A stretch of DNA of 48,989 nt, from contig NZ_RCDB01000005.1 of the NCBI RefSeq assembly GCF_003651225.1, positions 1 to 48,989 of the forward strand. Direction: 5' to 3'. Shown in pieces: positions 47,491 to 48,989 of this stretch. Positions within the stretch are counted from its first letter, which is position 1. Every line of letters begins with the position of its first letter. The DNA comes from Microbacterium telephonicum (GTDB lineage: Bacteria; Actinomycetota; Actinomycetes; Actinomycetales; Microbacteriaceae). A program made the position numbers and the translations under genes. The notes under the pieces were generated by a model, which saw only the letters and a program-made list of their open reading frames with translations, made no database searches and was not told the origin of the DNA.

Positions 47491-48603
47491 ATGGCACAAG
47501 GGACGAAGAACCTCACCGGCGCGCTGATCATCGGCACGCCGATCATCGTCGTGGTGAGCATCTTCGCTCTTGTCCTGCTGTTCATGACCGGCGGTAGCGC
47601 GTCCGCCGCCTGTAGCGGCGGTGTCGGCACCGCCGACCCTGACAACGTGCCCGAGGAACCTGTCGCCGGCTACTCCGGGGAGCAGCTACAGAACGCTGCG
47701 CTCATCATGAACGCCGCCGTTCCGCTCGGCCTGGATCGGCAGGCTCAGGTGATCGCCGTGATGACCGCAATGGGCGAGAGCTCGTTGCGCAACATCGACT
47801 TCGGTGACGACGTCAACGGCGTCACCAATCCGGACGGGACACCCACGTGCTCCCTCGGGCTGTTCCAGCAGCAGTGGTGCATCGGCAGCTGGGGAACCAA
47901 AGAGCAGGTGATGGACCCCACCTACGCCGCCACCCAGTTCCTCACCCGGCTCGCCGCCGTCGACGACTGGACGTCACTCGAGCCGAGCATCGCCGCGCAC
48001 AAAGTGCAGCGCAACGCCGACCCGTTCCACTACGAGAAGTTCTTCGACCCTGCCAACCAGGTCGTCACCGCCCTCGCCGGAGGCGGCGGGTGCACAGGCA
48101 CCGGAGCCATCCAGTTCCCCCTCTCCGAGGGCTACAACATGACCTCCGGCTTCGGCCCTCGCAGCATCAGCGTCCCCGGCGCACCTTCCTGGCACGCCGC
48201 CGTCGACCTGCAGCACTGGCCCAGCCCCTGCGGCGACCAGATCTACTCCATCAGCGCCGGCACCGTCACCTACAAAGCCGGATACCAACTCACGGTCAAA
48301 GCGCCCGAGGGATGGAGCGTGTCGTACCTCCACATGAGGATGGATCAGGTCTCCGTCGACGTCGGGGACACCGTCACCGCAGGGCAGCCGATCGCCCTCG
48401 TCGGCAATGAGGGACCATCCAGCGGATGCCACCTCGACTTCCGCATCAACCAGATCGGCAGCGCCGACCAAGCAGTGCTCTCCCTGCCCGACGCCGTTTC
48501 GCTCGGGTCACCTGCCCGCTACGCCGGCTTCGTCCACCCTGAAGAGTTCTACGAGCTGTTCGGCATGGAGCTTTGCCCGCCCTCATCGTGTGAGAGGCAG
48601 TGA
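47491..48603 (+). CDS. Muralytic conjugation protein: lysozyme-like + M23-like
   Basis: 370 aa. One membrane helix at ~10-32 anchors it outside. Residues ~61-190 form a lysozyme/transglycosylase-like domain with candidate catalytic E96 in M-G-E-S-S-L. Residues ~205-345 form an M23/LytM fold with H-A-A-V-D (H235, D239), Y-L-H-M (H281) and H-L-D (314-316). Canonical M23 has H-x-H there; the Asp replaces the second, zinc-binding His. The pair of cell-wall domains is typical of VirB1-like proteins that open peptidoglycan for the transfer channel. The M23 half may have altered activity. Confidence 0.8.
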   Translation: MAQGTKNLTGALIIGTPIIVVVSIFALVLLFMTGGSASAACSGGVGTADPDNVPEEPVAGYSGEQLQNAALIMNAAVPLGLDRQAQVIAVMTAMGESSLRNIDFGDDVNGVTNPDGTPTCSLGLFQQQWCIGSWGTKEQVMDPTYAATQFLTRLAAVDDWTSLEPSIAAHKVQRNADPFHYEKFFDPANQVVTALAGGGGCTGTGAIQFPLSEGYNMTSGFGPRSISVPGAPSWHAAVDLQHWPSPCGDQIYSISAGTVTYKAGYQLTVKAPEGWSVSYLHMRMDQVSVDVGDTVTAGQPIALVGNEGPSSGCHLDFRINQIGSADQAVLSLPDAVSLGSPARYAGFVHPEEFYELFGMELCPPSSCERQ

Positions 48604-48989
48604 TGACCGCAGTCCCGCCCTACCCCGTCATCCACGTCACCGTCGCCGCTGACGGAAGCGCCCACGCAAACATCGCCGGTCGTCACGACGACTTCCCCTC
48701 CGCGGAGCTCACCGACACCCGCCAGGCGGTCATCAGCTACGCGACGAAAATCGCCGCCGAGCTACGCCGACCCGTCCGCATGAAGATCGTCGACCCCGAC
48801 GGCGAGTGGAACGTCGCCGTCGAACCGGCCGGCAACGTCATCGAGGATCCACACGCCGCCGCCCGCCGCGCGCGCCCTAGGAAGGCGCCCACCACCGCGG
48901 CAACACCGACGCAGCAGATCCCGCGAGGACCGGTGCCACCAACCCCGCCTGCGGAGCCGGTGGCATCCGCGTGGGCGGCGCCGAAGGCA
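48603..48989 (+). CDS. FHA-domain protein, 5' part (continues at 1)
   Basis: ATG 48603 overlaps the muralytic gene stop by one base (TGATG). The N-terminal ~80 residues are an alpha/beta domain (V-I-H-V-T-V-A-A-D-G-S-A at ~9-20, R-M-K-I-V-D-P-D-G-E-W-N-V at ~59-71), followed by an Ala/Pro-rich linker. The frame runs off the window end and continues in phase at base 1, ending at 512 with the FHA domain. Together they make 267 aa. Confidence 0.85.
   Translation, partial: MTAVPPYPVIHVTVAADGSAHANIAGRHDDFPSAELTDTRQAVISYATKIAAELRRPVRMKIVDPDGEWNVAVEPAGNVIEDPHAAARRARPRKAPTTAATPTQQIPRGPVPPTPPAEPVASAWAAPKA
48895..48989. repeat. Terminal direct repeat, right copy (circular overlap)
   Basis: Identical to bases 1-95; see the left copy. 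It marks the closure point of the circular plasmid. Confidence 0.95.

Noticed and set aside
1..48989. tRNA, rRNA and CRISPR loci
   Set aside because: I saw no tRNA cloverleaf with a TTCGANTC-type T-loop at correct spacing, no rRNA sequence and no regularly spaced repeats.

Overview
The window is a complete circular plasmid written out linearly. Its first 95 bases recur exactly as its last 95 (1-95 = 48895-48989), so the circle is about 48,894 bp, and one gene for an FHA-domain protein runs across the junction. High G+C, GTG starts, leaderless-looking promoters and the gene families (MobC and relaxase, SCO6880-type and VirB4 transfer proteins, DUF3560, DUF4913, NrdH-like redoxins) point to an actinobacterium. 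Microbacteriaceae such as Microbacterium is my best guess, but the genus is inferred and no chromosomal marker is present.

Layout. (A) 0-14 kb is backbone: an FHA protein, HTH proteins, a primase-type replication protein, a ParB-like protein, DUF3560, a ParA plus small-partner partition pair, an NrdH-like redoxin with SSB, a minus-strand AAA-type ATPase group, a serine resolvase and a second NrdH-like redoxin. (B) 14-17.5 kb holds a probable oriT and the MobC/relaxase operon. (C) 17.5-21.5 kb is accessory: an XRE-ImmA/IrrE protein with a partner, a DUF3800-like protein and hypotheticals. (D) 22-38 kb is a mannan/galactomannan utilisation locus: LacI regulator, GH36 alpha-galactosidase, Opp/Dpp-type ABC transporter, GH2 beta-mannosidase, secreted GH26 mannanase with binding and SLH modules, and a BadF-type sugar kinase. 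(E) 38-48.9 kb is a minus-strand type IV secretion operon facing a short plus-strand set (lipoprotein, muralytic protein, FHA).

How it works together. The GH26 enzyme should cut mannan at the cell surface and the ABC system should import the oligosaccharides. The alpha-galactosidase and beta-mannosidase then trim them inside the cell and the kinase may phosphorylate a released sugar. Two similar LacI-type operators lie on the two main promoters. The relaxase, coupling protein and secretion genes suggest that the plasmid is self-transmissible.

Most unusual feature. A 46-nt sequence (three copies identical, one with a single change) occurs four times, each in the leader of a different backbone gene and in the same orientation as that gene. 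Each copy is enclosed by an inner and an outer pair of complementary arms whose sequences differ between copies while pairing is kept. This is the pattern of a structured leader RNA, or of a single-stranded-DNA hairpin promoter. A second network is a set of GTGATATCAC palindromes around the partition genes and at the end of the mob operon.
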